Of a stretch of DNA of 64,000 bases, positions 46,187 to 54,530 are shown piece after piece; positions within the stretch are counted from its first letter, which is position 1, and every line of letters begins with the position of its first letter. Position numbers and translations under genes: made by a program. A model generated the notes under the pieces. The model did no database searches. It had not been told where the DNA came from and saw only the letters and a list, made by a program, of their open reading frames with translations. Origin of the DNA: Embleya scabrispora DSM 41855 (GTDB taxonomy: Bacteria; Actinomycetota; Actinomycetes; Streptomycetales; Streptomycetaceae); assembly GCF_000372745.1 (NCBI RefSeq), contig NZ_KB889676.1, positions 1-64,000 of the forward strand, given 5' to 3'.

Positions 46187-47137
46187 GTGTTGCGCCTGCT
46201 CGGTCGCAAGTTGCTGGCCCTGATTCCGGTGCTGTTCCTGGTCACGTTCGCGACCACGGCCCTGCCCGACCTGGTGGACGGCTCACCGGTCGCCCAGATG
46301 CTCGGCCCCGGCTCCACGCCACAGGACCTCAAGGACCTGGAGCACGAGTTCGGGTACGACAAGTCGCTGCCCGTCCGATACGTGACCTGGGTGGGCCACG
46401 CGCTCACCGGCGACCTCGGGGAGTCGCTGAAGACTCGAACCCCCGTCATGGACGGCATCACCGAGCGTTTCCCGGTGACCTTGGAACTCGCCGTCTTCGC
46501 CCTCCTCATGGCCCTGATCGTGGCCGTGCCGCTGGGCGTGTGGACGGCCGCGAAGGCGGGCGGTCGCGTCGACCGCGTGATCGGCGGCCTGTCTTCGGGC
46601 CTGCTGTCGATCCCCACCTTCGTCAGCGTGTTCATCCTCGTGTACTTCTTCGCGAACCCGAACATGATGCTCGCGTTCAAGCCGACGGGCTGGGAGTACA
46701 TCTCGGTCGACTTCGCCAAGAACATCGAGTTCGCGTTCCTGCCCGCACTGGCCCTGGCCCTCGCGGAGATCCCCCAGTTCCAGCGCCTGCTGCGCAGCGA
46801 CATGCTCGCCACGCTCCAGGAGGACTTCATCCTGACCGCGCGGTCCAAGGGCCTGTCCACGTCGTACGTGCTCTTCCGGCACGCGCTGCGGCCCTCGTCG
46901 TTCTCGCTGCTGACCGTCTCCGGCCTGACCCTGGGCCGATTGATCGGCGGCACCGTGATCGTCGAGTCCTACTTCGCCATCCCCGGGTTGGGGCAGGGCA
47001 TGTACCAGGCGATCAACGGCAAGGACATCCCCGTCGTACAGGGCACGGTCGTGGTGATCGCGATCGTCTACGTGCTGCTGAACACGCTCGTGGACATCGG
47101 CTACTCCCTCATCGACCCGAGAGTGAGGGCCCGATGA
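46187..47137 (+). CDS. dppB: Peptide/opine-type ABC transporter permease DppB
   Basis: A 316-residue inner-membrane permease with six predicted helices. It has the N-terminal DppB pattern (LRLLGRKLLALIPVLFLVTFATTALPDLV) and the EAA-loop LTARSKGLSTSYVLFRHALRPS that contacts the ATPase. GTG 46187 follows AGAGGGGG. The last four bases overlap dppC (ATGA). First gene of dppBCDF; no binding-protein gene precedes it, unlike most clusters. Confidence 0.93.
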   Translation: MLRLLGRKLLALIPVLFLVTFATTALPDLVDGSPVAQMLGPGSTPQDLKDLEHEFGYDKSLPVRYVTWVGHALTGDLGESLKTRTPVMDGITERFPVTLELAVFALLMALIVAVPLGVWTAAKAGGRVDRVIGGLSSGLLSIPTFVSVFILVYFFANPNMMLAFKPTGWEYISVDFAKNIEFAFLPALALALAEIPQFQRLLRSDMLATLQEDFILTARSKGLSTSYVLFRHALRPSSFSLLTVSGLTLGRLIGGTVIVESYFAIPGLGQGMYQAINGKDIPVVQGTVVVIAIVYVLLNTLVDIGYSLIDPRVRAR

Positions 47138-48060
47138 GCACACTCGAAACCGCGCCCGAACCCGCCCTGGGCGCCGCCGAACCCACCGGGTTGCGCCCCT
47201 CGCAGATCAAGCGGGCCAAGAGCGGCAAGGCCCGCAAGCGGCCCAGCATCCTGCTCTGGTTCGCCATCGCGTGGATGAGCATCGTGCTGCTGGGCGCGCT
47301 GCTGAGCCTGATCGCCCCCGGCGTCTTCCCACACGAGTACGGCAAGGCGTTCGGCGACGCGAAGCAGAAGCCCTTCGCGGCCTGGCCGGAGTTCCTCGGC
47401 ACCGACGGCCTCGGCCGCAGCCACCTGACCCGGCTCGCCTTCGGCGCGCGCGTGTCGATGATCGTCGCGCTGGTGTCGGTCGTGGTCGGCGTCGTGATCG
47501 GCGGCCTGCTCGGACTGGTCGCGGCCTACTTCCGCGGCGTCACCGAGATGATCATCGACCTGTTCTCCGACGCGCTGCTCGCCTTCCCGCCGCTGATCCT
47601 GCTGCTCGCGCTGTCCTCGGTGTACGAGCCGTCGCAGACCAGCATCACCGCGGGTCTGGCGGTGTTGACCATTCCCGGCTTCACCCGGCTGACCAAGGCG
47701 AGTGCGATCGCCCAGTCCAACCGCGAATACGTCACGGTGGCCAAGGCGATGGGCGCGGGTCCGGGTCGGATCATCTTCAAGGAACTGTTGCCCAACACGT
47801 TCCCGGCGGTGATGTCGTACTCGGTGATCGTGATGGCCGTGCTGATCGTCGCGGAGGGCTCGCTGTCCTTCCTCGGCTTGAGCATCCCGCCGCCGATGCC
47901 CAGTTGGGGCGGCATGATCAACGCCGCCAAGGACGACCTCTCGCTGTATCCGTCCCAGGTGTTCGTGCCCTGCGGGGTGCTGTTCCTGACGGTCTTCTCG
48001 CTCAACGTCATCGGCGACCGGCTGCGTGCCAAGTTCGACGTCCGCGACACCAAGCTGTAG
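47134..48060 (+). CDS. dppC: Peptide/opine-type ABC transporter permease DppC
   Basis: A 308-residue permease. A 35-residue basic cytoplasmic N-terminus precedes the first helix (LLWFAIAWMSIVLLGALLSL). The family motifs FLGTDGLGRSHLTRLAFGARVS and the EAA-loop EYVTVAKAMGAGPGRIIFKELLPN are present. The start overlaps the dppB stop, so they are coupled. A terminator-like hairpin follows, and dppD begins 124 bp later. Confidence 0.93.
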   Translation: MSTLETAPEPALGAAEPTGLRPSQIKRAKSGKARKRPSILLWFAIAWMSIVLLGALLSLIAPGVFPHEYGKAFGDAKQKPFAAWPEFLGTDGLGRSHLTRLAFGARVSMIVALVSVVVGVVIGGLLGLVAAYFRGVTEMIIDLFSDALLAFPPLILLLALSSVYEPSQTSITAGLAVLTIPGFTRLTKASAIAQSNREYVTVAKAMGAGPGRIIFKELLPNTFPAVMSYSVIVMAVLIVAEGSLSFLGLSIPPPMPSWGGMINAAKDDLSLYPSQVFVPCGVLFLTVFSLNVIGDRLRAKFDVRDTKL

Positions 48061-48069
48061 CCGAGGGAT

Positions 48070-48104
48070 CGACGGCGGTCCTGCCTCCCACAGGACCGCC
48101 GTCG
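48070..48104 (+). terminator. Hairpin between dppC and dppD
   Basis: CGACGGCGGTCCTG (48070-48083) and CAGGACCGCCGTCG (48091-48104) form a perfect 14-bp stem. It would attenuate or end transcription within the transporter operon, unless dppD has its own promoter in the 80 bp after it. Confidence 0.7.
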
Positions 48105-48183
48105 GCCTCGTTCTTCGACCCCCTCACACAGACGGGACCGCACACATGGACGGGATCCAACAGCCGCGCGGCGCGAAGGTGGC

Positions 48184-49260
48184 GTGGTGACCATGGCGGA
48201 GCCGAAGACGACCGGCTCGCCGACGCCGGACGAACCACTGCTGCGGGCCACCGACCTGCGGGTGCACCTGGACACCCCGCGCGGGCTGCTCAAGGCGGTG
48301 GACGGGGTCTCCTTCAGCATCGAACGCGGCGAAACACTCGGCCTGGTCGGCGAGTCCGGCTCGGGCAAGTCGATGCTCGTGCGCTCGCTGATGGGCATCT
48401 GCCCCTCGATCGCCGACATCCACGGCAGCGTGCGCCTGGACGGCCGCGAACTGGTCGGCGTACCGCGCAAGGAGGCCCGCACGATCTGGGGCAACCGGAT
48501 CGCGATGGTCTTCCAGGACCCGATGACCTCGCTCAACCCGGTACTGCGGATCGACCGGCAACTCACCGAGTCGATGCGACTGCACCTGGGCATGGGCAAG
48601 AAGGAGGCCGGCGAGCGCGCGATCGAACTGCTCACGCTGGTCGGCATCCCCGAACCGGTCAAGCGCGCCCGGCAGTACCCGCACCAGCTCTCCGGCGGCA
48701 TGCGCCAGCGGGTGACCATCGCGATGGCGCTCGCGTGCGACCCCGACGTGCTGATCGCGGACGAGGCCACCACCGCGCTGGACGTGACCGTACAGCGGCA
48801 GATCCTCGACCTGCTCCAGGAGATCCAGGCCGAACGCGGCATGGGCATGATCCTGGTCAGCCACGACCTGGGCGTGGTGGCCGGGCGGACCGACCAGATC
48901 GCCGTGATGTACGCCGGTCGGATGGTCGAACACTCGCCCACCGCCGACCTGTTCGCGCACCGTCGGCACCGCTACACCGAGGCCCTGCTGGGCGCCGTGC
49001 CGCGCCTGGACGTGCCGCGCGACCAGCGCCCGCGGGCGATCCCGGGCGCACCGCCGGACCTGGTCACGCTCAAGTCCGGCTGCGCGTTCGCGGCCCGCTG
49101 CACGGCGGCGGACGACCTGTGTCGCGAGGAGCGACCCGAGCTCGGCGACGAACTCGGCGCACATCGGTTCGCCTGCCATCACCCCGTCGGCGAGGACGTC
49201 GCCGCCGTCGAGGGTGTCGAAAGCGGGCAGCCGTCCCTGATGAAGGAGGCCACCGCATGA
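48184..49260 (+). CDS. dppD: Peptide ABC transporter ATPase DppD
   Basis: A 358-residue ABC ATPase with Walker A GESGSGKSM, signature LSGGMRQR, Walker B and D-loop DVLIADEATTALD, and H-loop SHDLG. The C-terminal oligopeptide-type domain contains the cysteine cluster (GCAFAARC.., C..C..) seen in Dpp/Opp ATPases. The start is GTG 48184 or ATG 48193. It overlaps dppF by 4 bp. Confidence 0.93.
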   Translation: MVTMAEPKTTGSPTPDEPLLRATDLRVHLDTPRGLLKAVDGVSFSIERGETLGLVGESGSGKSMLVRSLMGICPSIADIHGSVRLDGRELVGVPRKEARTIWGNRIAMVFQDPMTSLNPVLRIDRQLTESMRLHLGMGKKEAGERAIELLTLVGIPEPVKRARQYPHQLSGGMRQRVTIAMALACDPDVLIADEATTALDVTVQRQILDLLQEIQAERGMGMILVSHDLGVVAGRTDQIAVMYAGRMVEHSPTADLFAHRRHRYTEALLGAVPRLDVPRDQRPRAIPGAPPDLVTLKSGCAFAARCTAADDLCREERPELGDELGAHRFACHHPVGEDVAAVEGVESGQPSLMKEATA

Positions 49261-50561
49261 CCGCCGACGGCACCACGCCGGGCGCGCTCGCCTTGGACGA
49301 CAAGCCCGCCGCCGAGACCTCGACCGGCACCGACCCGCTGCTCACGGTCACCGACCTGGTCCAGCGCTTCCGGGTCCCCGGCGGAATGATGAACGCGGTC
49401 GCGGGCGTGAGCTTCGAGCTCGGGCGCGGCCGCACGCTGGGTCTGGTCGGCGAGTCCGGCTGCGGCAAGTCGACGCTGGCCCGGGCCATCCTGCAGTTGA
49501 CCAAGCCGTCCGAGGGCTCGGTCCGGTTCGACGGGCAGGAACTGACCACCCTGCCCAAGGCCGGTCTGCGCACGATGCGTCGGCGGATCCAGATGGTGTT
49601 CCAGGACCCCATCTCGGCGCTGAACCCGCGCCGGAAGATCTTCGACATCGTCGCCGAAGGGCTGGTCATCTCCGGCATGTCGGCCGAGGAGATCCGCCCG
49701 CGCGTGGAGGCGGTGCTGCGCCAGGTGGGCCTGGACCCGGAGTTGGTCTCGGACCGGCGTCCGCACCAGTTCTCCGGCGGCCAGTGCCAGCGGATCGCCA
49801 TCGCCCGGGCCATGGTGGTCGATCCCGACCTGCTGATCTGCGACGAGCCGGTGGCGTCCCTGGACGTGTCGGTGCAGGCGCAGGTGCTGGACCTGCTCGA
49901 CGAGATGAAGACCCGCACCGGCGTGTCGATGATCTTCGTCGCGCACGACCTCGCGGTGGTGCGCAACATCAGCGACGACGTCGCGGTGATGTACCTGGGC
50001 ACCATCGCCGAGACCGGCGACACCGCGGCGATCTACGACACGCCCGCGCACCCGTACACCCGGGCCCTGCTCGACGCGGTGCCCGCACCCGACCCCGCGG
50101 CGGCGCCGGCCGGTCCCTCGCTCAAGGGCGAGATCCCCTCGCCGATGAACCCGCCCAGTGGCTGCCGGTTCCGCACCCGCTGCCCGATCGCGCGCGAGGA
50201 GTGCGCGGCGCACGTGCCGACGCTGCGCGAGATCGCGCCGGGTCACCGGGTCGCGTGCCACTTCCCGCTGGTGGGCGAGGCCGCGGTGTTCGAGCAGACC
50301 ACCCCGGCCGTCGCGGTCGAGTCGAAGGTCGAGGCGGACGCCGAACCGAAGCCCACAGCCGAGGCGGACACCGAACCGGCGGCCGAGACGGACGCCGAAC
50401 CGAAGGCCACAGCCGAGGCGGACGCCGAATCGAAGGCCGCAGCCGAGGCCGAGACCGAGCCGGCGGCCGAGGCCGAGCCGAAGGTCGAATCCGAGCCGGT
50501 ACCCGCGGCCGAGCCGAAGGCCGACGCCGAGCCGAAGCCCGCGGCCACCGAGCAGGGCTGA
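49257..50561 (+). CDS. dppF: Peptide ABC transporter ATPase DppF with an acidic repetitive C-terminal tail
   Basis: A 434-residue ABC ATPase with Walker A GESGCGKST, signature FSGGQCQR (the usual GGQ-Q/R variant), Walker B LLICDEPVASLD and AHDLA switch. The cysteine-containing C-terminal domain (GCRFRTRCPIA, EECAAHVP) ends around residue 345. A tail of about 85 residues follows, built from imperfect Ala-Glu-Ala-Asp-x-Glu-Pro-Lys repeats with no counterpart in typical DppF. The tail is encoded by about 30-bp DNA repeats. A strong terminator follows, before the binding-protein genes. Confidence 0.92.
   Translation: MTADGTTPGALALDDKPAAETSTGTDPLLTVTDLVQRFRVPGGMMNAVAGVSFELGRGRTLGLVGESGCGKSTLARAILQLTKPSEGSVRFDGQELTTLPKAGLRTMRRRIQMVFQDPISALNPRRKIFDIVAEGLVISGMSAEEIRPRVEAVLRQVGLDPELVSDRRPHQFSGGQCQRIAIARAMVVDPDLLICDEPVASLDVSVQAQVLDLLDEMKTRTGVSMIFVAHDLAVVRNISDDVAVMYLGTIAETGDTAAIYDTPAHPYTRALLDAVPAPDPAAAPAGPSLKGEIPSPMNPPSGCRFRTRCPIAREECAAHVPTLREIAPGHRVACHFPLVGEAAVFEQTTPAVAVESKVEADAEPKPTAEADTEPAAETDAEPKATAEADAESKAAAEAETEPAAEAEPKVESEPVPAAEPKADAEPKPAATEQG
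50320..50550 (+). repeat. Tandem repeats encoding the DppF tail
   Basis: A unit of about 30 bp, GCCGAGGCGGACGCCGAA followed by a CGAAGGCC-like segment, recurs at least four times with substitutions and then decays into shorter GCCGAGCCGAAG steps. It keeps the reading frame. Confidence 0.7.
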
Positions 50562-50567
50562 CCACCG

Positions 50568-50611
50568 ACAGCGACGCGGTACGGCCGACCCCGGCCGTAC
50601 CGCGTCGCTGT
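50568..50611. terminator. Very strong hairpin after dppF
   Basis: A perfect 20-bp stem (50568-50587 with 50592-50611) and loop ACCC, starting 7 bp after the dppF stop. It should separate dppBCDF from the binding-protein genes. The remaining 158 bp to 50770 must carry a promoter for the next gene, which I could not define. Confidence 0.85.
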
Positions 50612-50769
50612 GCGTACACGCACGTGTCCGGCTCCGCCGTATGGGGGTCGAATCGGGCATCCCGTCGACGATGCGACACGTGTCGAGTTGTAGCCTCACG
50701 GCGCTGACCGCGCTCGTCGCGCGGCATCCGGCCATCGGCCGGCCTGCTCCATGCTTGAGGACGTTTTCT

Positions 50770-52371
50770 GTGGCACACGCACGACCTTTCGCCCTTCGGG
50801 CACGCCGTCGCACCGCCGCCGTCATCGCGGCGATCGGTCTGCTGGCCGCGGCCGGCTGCGGCTCCGAGTCCGGTGAGGCCCCCAGCGCGGTGGGCACCCC
50901 CCGAGCCGGCGGTTCGCTCGACATCCTGGCCACCGCCGAGGCCCGCAGCCTCGACCCCTTCCTGCCCTCCTACGCCGCTCAGGCGGACGGAAACCGGATG
51001 GCGGCCCTGTACGACAGCCTGGTCTGGACGAACCCCGTCACCGGCTCCGTGCAGCCGCAATTGGCCGAGAGCCTGAGCCCGGTGGACGGCAGCGGCAACA
51101 AGATCTGGAGCCTGCGGCTGCGGCCCAACCTCAAGTTCACCGACGGCACGGTCTTCGATGCCGCGGCGGTCAAGATCAACTGGGACACGCACGCGGTGCC
51201 CACCACCAAGTCGCGACAGCGGGACGCGACGGTGGGCATGAAGAGCCAGATCGGCGCCGACGCGCTGGAGTTGCGGATCATCCTGGACAAGCCGAACGGC
51301 AACTTCGACCGCCTGGTCGCGCGCAGCCTGTCCTTCATCGCCTCGCCCAAGGCGATTGCCGAGGGCGTCGACAAGCTGACCGAACACCCGGTGGGCGCGG
51401 GCCCGTTCATGCTGCGCCAGGGCGACTGGGTCAAGGGCGACCACCTGACCCTGGTGAAGAACCCGAACTACTGGCAGGGCCCGGCCAAGCCGTATCTGGA
51501 CAGCATCACCTTCCGCTCCGAGTCCAGTGGCAGCGCGGCGGTCGACAAGGTCAAGAAGGGCAAGGCCGACGTCGCCAACGTCAGCGACGCGTTCACCCTC
51601 AAGGCGGCGCGCGACGCGGGCATCGGCATCGAGTCGCTCGCGCTCTCCGGCGGCCAGTTGCTCAGCTTCGACACCTCCGGCGGCCCCACCGCCAACCCCG
51701 AGGTGCGGCGCGCGATCGTGCTGGCGCTGAGCAGCGAAGAGATCAACAGGCGCGTGTTCGGCGGCGCGGGCACCCCCGCGCGCGGCATCTTCAACCAGGC
51801 CACCGCGTTGGCCAACCCGCAGTTGTCCGCACCGGAGAACAAGCCGAAGCAGGCCGCGGAGTTGTTCGCCAAGGTGACCGACAACGGCGCCAAGCCGATG
51901 CGGCTCAAGTTCTTCGCGCCCAAGAGCGGCGCGATCGACGAGCTCGGCCGGTACATGAAGGAAACGCTGGAGAAGTATCCCGGAGTCGGGGTCGACGTGG
52001 AGACCGCCGACCTGTCCGAGTTCGTCAAGCGCTCCAACCTGGCCGAGGCGTTCGACGTCAAGGTCAGCCAGTTGCTGGCCGACGACCCCGAGCCGGTGTT
52101 GTACCAGTACCTGCACAAGGGCAGCCCGAGCAACTGCTGCTTCTACGGCGACGACGTGGTGGACCGGGCGCTCGACGACGCCCGCAACACCACCGACCCG
52201 GCCCGCCGCCGGGCCGCCTACACCCAGCTCCAGCTCCAGTTGGACCGGGACATGCCGCTGTGGGTCTACCAGGAGGCGGTCGTGGCGGGCGTGTTCCACT
52301 CCGGGGTGACCGGTGTGCAACTGTCCAACGACGGCATCTTCCTCTTCGATCGCATCGGCAAAAAGGGCTGA
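50770..52371 (+). CDS. SBP_bac_5-family lipoprotein, substrate-binding protein 1 of 5
   Basis: A 533-residue extracytoplasmic peptide/opine-binding protein of the DppA/OppA type. The signal peptide ends in LLAAAGC (lipid Cys30). Family landmarks are SLDPFLPSYA, RMAALYDSLVWTNP, KFTDGTVFDAAAVKINWD, VGAGPF, NPNYWQ, PLWVYQEA and a C-terminal DRIGK. GTG 50770 is chosen with GAGGA at 50757-50761. The order here, after dppF, is unusual because the binding protein normally leads. A terminator follows at 52467. Its ligand is unknown. Confidence 0.9.
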   Translation: MAHARPFALRARRRTAAVIAAIGLLAAAGCGSESGEAPSAVGTPRAGGSLDILATAEARSLDPFLPSYAAQADGNRMAALYDSLVWTNPVTGSVQPQLAESLSPVDGSGNKIWSLRLRPNLKFTDGTVFDAAAVKINWDTHAVPTTKSRQRDATVGMKSQIGADALELRIILDKPNGNFDRLVARSLSFIASPKAIAEGVDKLTEHPVGAGPFMLRQGDWVKGDHLTLVKNPNYWQGPAKPYLDSITFRSESSGSAAVDKVKKGKADVANVSDAFTLKAARDAGIGIESLALSGGQLLSFDTSGGPTANPEVRRAIVLALSSEEINRRVFGGAGTPARGIFNQATALANPQLSAPENKPKQAAELFAKVTDNGAKPMRLKFFAPKSGAIDELGRYMKETLEKYPGVGVDVETADLSEFVKRSNLAEAFDVKVSQLLADDPEPVLYQYLHKGSPSNCCFYGDDVVDRALDDARNTTDPARRRAAYTQLQLQLDRDMPLWVYQEAVVAGVFHSGVTGVQLSNDGIFLFDRIGKKG

Positions 52372-52703
52372 CTGGTCATCAGAAGTACAACGGTGACCCG
52401 ATCTTGATGGACCAGATCGCCGGAAGGCAGTAGAAAGGGACGGCACCCTTACCAGTCGGTTCGTGGAGGCCGGGAATCACCCGTGGTGATTCCCGGCCTT
52501 CACGTGTCTCGTCCAGGGGTCGCAGACACTCGAGCAGCACGCACCACCGCACGACAGCACAGCCGCACGGACGCACCACCATGCTCCACCCGGGGCGCCG
52601 TCGCCCTCTCCCCCCGAGTCGGCCGACGTACCCCGGCACCAAGCACGTCCGCCGCCCGGCCACAGACGCCCGGACGGTCCGTCAGGTGAAGGTTGGCCCT
52701 GCA
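52372..52703 (+). promoter_or_regulatory. Leader between binding proteins 1 and 2, CAC-rich
   Basis: After the hairpin at 52467 the leader contains GCACGCACCACCGCACGACA and neighbouring GCAC repeats (52531-52580), then the ribosome site before 52704. Similar GCACnACnGCAC runs precede dppB and binding proteins 3 and 4. No gene is recognised here. Confidence 0.4.
52467..52499. terminator. Terminator after binding protein 1
   Basis: AGGCCGGGAATCACC (52467-52481) and GGTGATTCCCGGCCT (52485-52499) form a perfect 15-bp stem with loop CGT, about 95 bp after the stop codon. Confidence 0.8.
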
Positions 52704-54323
52704 GTGACTCGTACTTCCCTGTTGTCCCTTCGAACCACGCGCCACACCCGTCCCCGGCGCCGAATAGCCGTGCTGGTCGTCGCGACCGCACTGGCCACCG
52801 TCCTCGCCGGTTGCGGAAAAGACGACGACACCAAGCCGTCCGCCGCGGGTACGCCCAAGCAGGGCGGCTCACTCACGATGAGCCTCCCGGGCGACTCCAC
52901 CAGCCTGGACCCCTTCTCCACGTCGTATGTCAACGTCGCCGACGGCAGTCGCATGTCGGCGCTCTACGACTCGCTGGTGTGGACGGATCCCAGCACCGGC
53001 AGCATTCGCCCGCAGATCGCCGAGTCGCTGGCGATCAACGGCCCCAAAGCCGACACGTGGCGACTAAAGATCCGCCCGAACGTGAAATTCAGCGACGGCA
53101 CGGTGTTCGACGCCGAGGCCGTCCGGTTCAACTGGGACCGCCACAAGGACCCCAAGGTCGGTTCCTTCCAGCGGGGTGCGGCGAGCGTCATCCTCTCGCT
53201 CAGCGTCAGCGACCCGCTCACCCTGGACATCAAACTGGTCAGCGAGAACGCGAACTTCGACCACCTGGTCACCCGCAACCTCTCCTACATCGCCTCGCCC
53301 ACCGCGCTGCGGGCCAGCCCCACCGGGATCGGCGACAAGCCGGTCGGCGCGGGCCCGTACAAGCTGGTCAAGTGGGAGCGCGGGGTCAAGCAGACCTACA
53401 CCCGCAACCCCGACTACTGGCAGCTGGACAAGGGTCTGCCGCATCTGGACAACCTGACCATCACGGTGGACACCGATGTCAACCACTCGGTCGGCGCGGT
53501 CGACGACGGCAAGACCGACCTCACCGTCGCGGTGGACCCGCTCGCCGTGGCGCAGGCCGAGGAGAAGAAGCTGGGCGTGACGCGCATCGGCCTCAACGGT
53601 GGCCAGATGGTCGTGTTCAACCTGAACGTCGCGCCGTTCAAGGACCTGCGGGCGCGTCGGGCCTTCGTCTACGCGTTCAACGGGATCGACATCAACCAGA
53701 AGTTCTTCGGCGGCAAGGGCACCCCCGCCAAGGGCATCTTCGCCGCCTCGTCACCGGTGGCCAACATCCAGCTCGCGGCGTCGGAGAACGATCCCAAGCG
53801 GGCCAAGGAGCTCTTCGACGACGTGACGGCGGGCGGCACCAAGCCGATCAAGTTCACCTACTGGGTTCCCCAGGCCCCCGCCTCGATCCGGGTCGCGGAG
53901 TACATGAAGCAGGTACTCAACACCTACCCCGGCGTCCAGATGGAGGTCAAGGTCGTCGACATCGCGACCTATGTCCGGACCGTCCGCGGCGGCACCACCG
54001 AATGGGCGGCGGCTCTCGGGCAGCAATGGATCGACGACCCGGAGCCGGGCATCTACGATCTCCTGCACAGCAAGAGCATGCCGAACAACAGCAGTTACGA
54101 GAACGCGACGGTCGACACCGCGCTCGAGGACGCGCGCAGGACGACCGACCCCGCCCAGCGACGTGACGCGTACACGCGTGTACAGCTGCAGGTGAACAAG
54201 GACATGCCGTTCTGGGTCTACCAGGAAGCGGTCACCGCCGCGGTCTACAGCCCCAGGATCACCGGCATCCAACTGGCCAACGACGGTGTCGTCCTGTGGG
54301 ACCGGATCGGCACGACCGGCTAG
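52704..54323 (+). CDS. SBP_bac_5-family lipoprotein, substrate-binding protein 2 of 5
   Basis: A 539-residue paralogue of the neighbouring binding proteins. A Tat-like twin-arginine-rich N-terminus (HTRPRRRIAVL) and lipobox LAGC (Cys37) direct it outside the membrane. Landmarks are SLDPFSTSYVN, RMSALYDSLVWTDP, KFSDGTVFDAEAVRFNWD, VGAGPYKL, NPDYWQ, GLNGGQMVVFN and PFWVYQEA. GTG 52704 has GAAGG 11 bases ahead; GTG 52686 is also in frame. Its own terminator follows at 54335. Confidence 0.9.
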   Translation: MTRTSLLSLRTTRHTRPRRRIAVLVVATALATVLAGCGKDDDTKPSAAGTPKQGGSLTMSLPGDSTSLDPFSTSYVNVADGSRMSALYDSLVWTDPSTGSIRPQIAESLAINGPKADTWRLKIRPNVKFSDGTVFDAEAVRFNWDRHKDPKVGSFQRGAASVILSLSVSDPLTLDIKLVSENANFDHLVTRNLSYIASPTALRASPTGIGDKPVGAGPYKLVKWERGVKQTYTRNPDYWQLDKGLPHLDNLTITVDTDVNHSVGAVDDGKTDLTVAVDPLAVAQAEEKKLGVTRIGLNGGQMVVFNLNVAPFKDLRARRAFVYAFNGIDINQKFFGGKGTPAKGIFAASSPVANIQLAASENDPKRAKELFDDVTAGGTKPIKFTYWVPQAPASIRVAEYMKQVLNTYPGVQMEVKVVDIATYVRTVRGGTTEWAAALGQQWIDDPEPGIYDLLHSKSMPNNSSYENATVDTALEDARRTTDPAQRRDAYTRVQLQVNKDMPFWVYQEAVTAAVYSPRITGIQLANDGVVLWDRIGTTG

Positions 54324-54334
54324 TCGATCGACTC

Positions 54335-54367
54335 GTCCCGCCCGGGATCCGTGATCCCGGGCGGGAC
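54335..54367. terminator. Terminator after binding protein 2
   Basis: GTCCCGCCCGGGATC (54335-54349) and GATCCCGGGCGGGAC (54353-54367) form a perfect 15-bp stem with loop CGT, 11 bp after the stop. CAC repeats occur from about 54460 to 54493 before the next gene. Confidence 0.85.
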
Positions 54368-54530
54368 ACCCCGCCGTACCCGGGGCCGGCGAGCGAACGC
54401 ATTCGGTTCCGCCGCGCGACTCGCGCGGGCCATCGCTCCACAGCGCTACCGCACTTCCGGAACGACTGCACGACTGCACCGACGCACGAGGCACGTTCGA
54501 ACCCCACAGTGATAGGTAGGTAGGCCGGCA

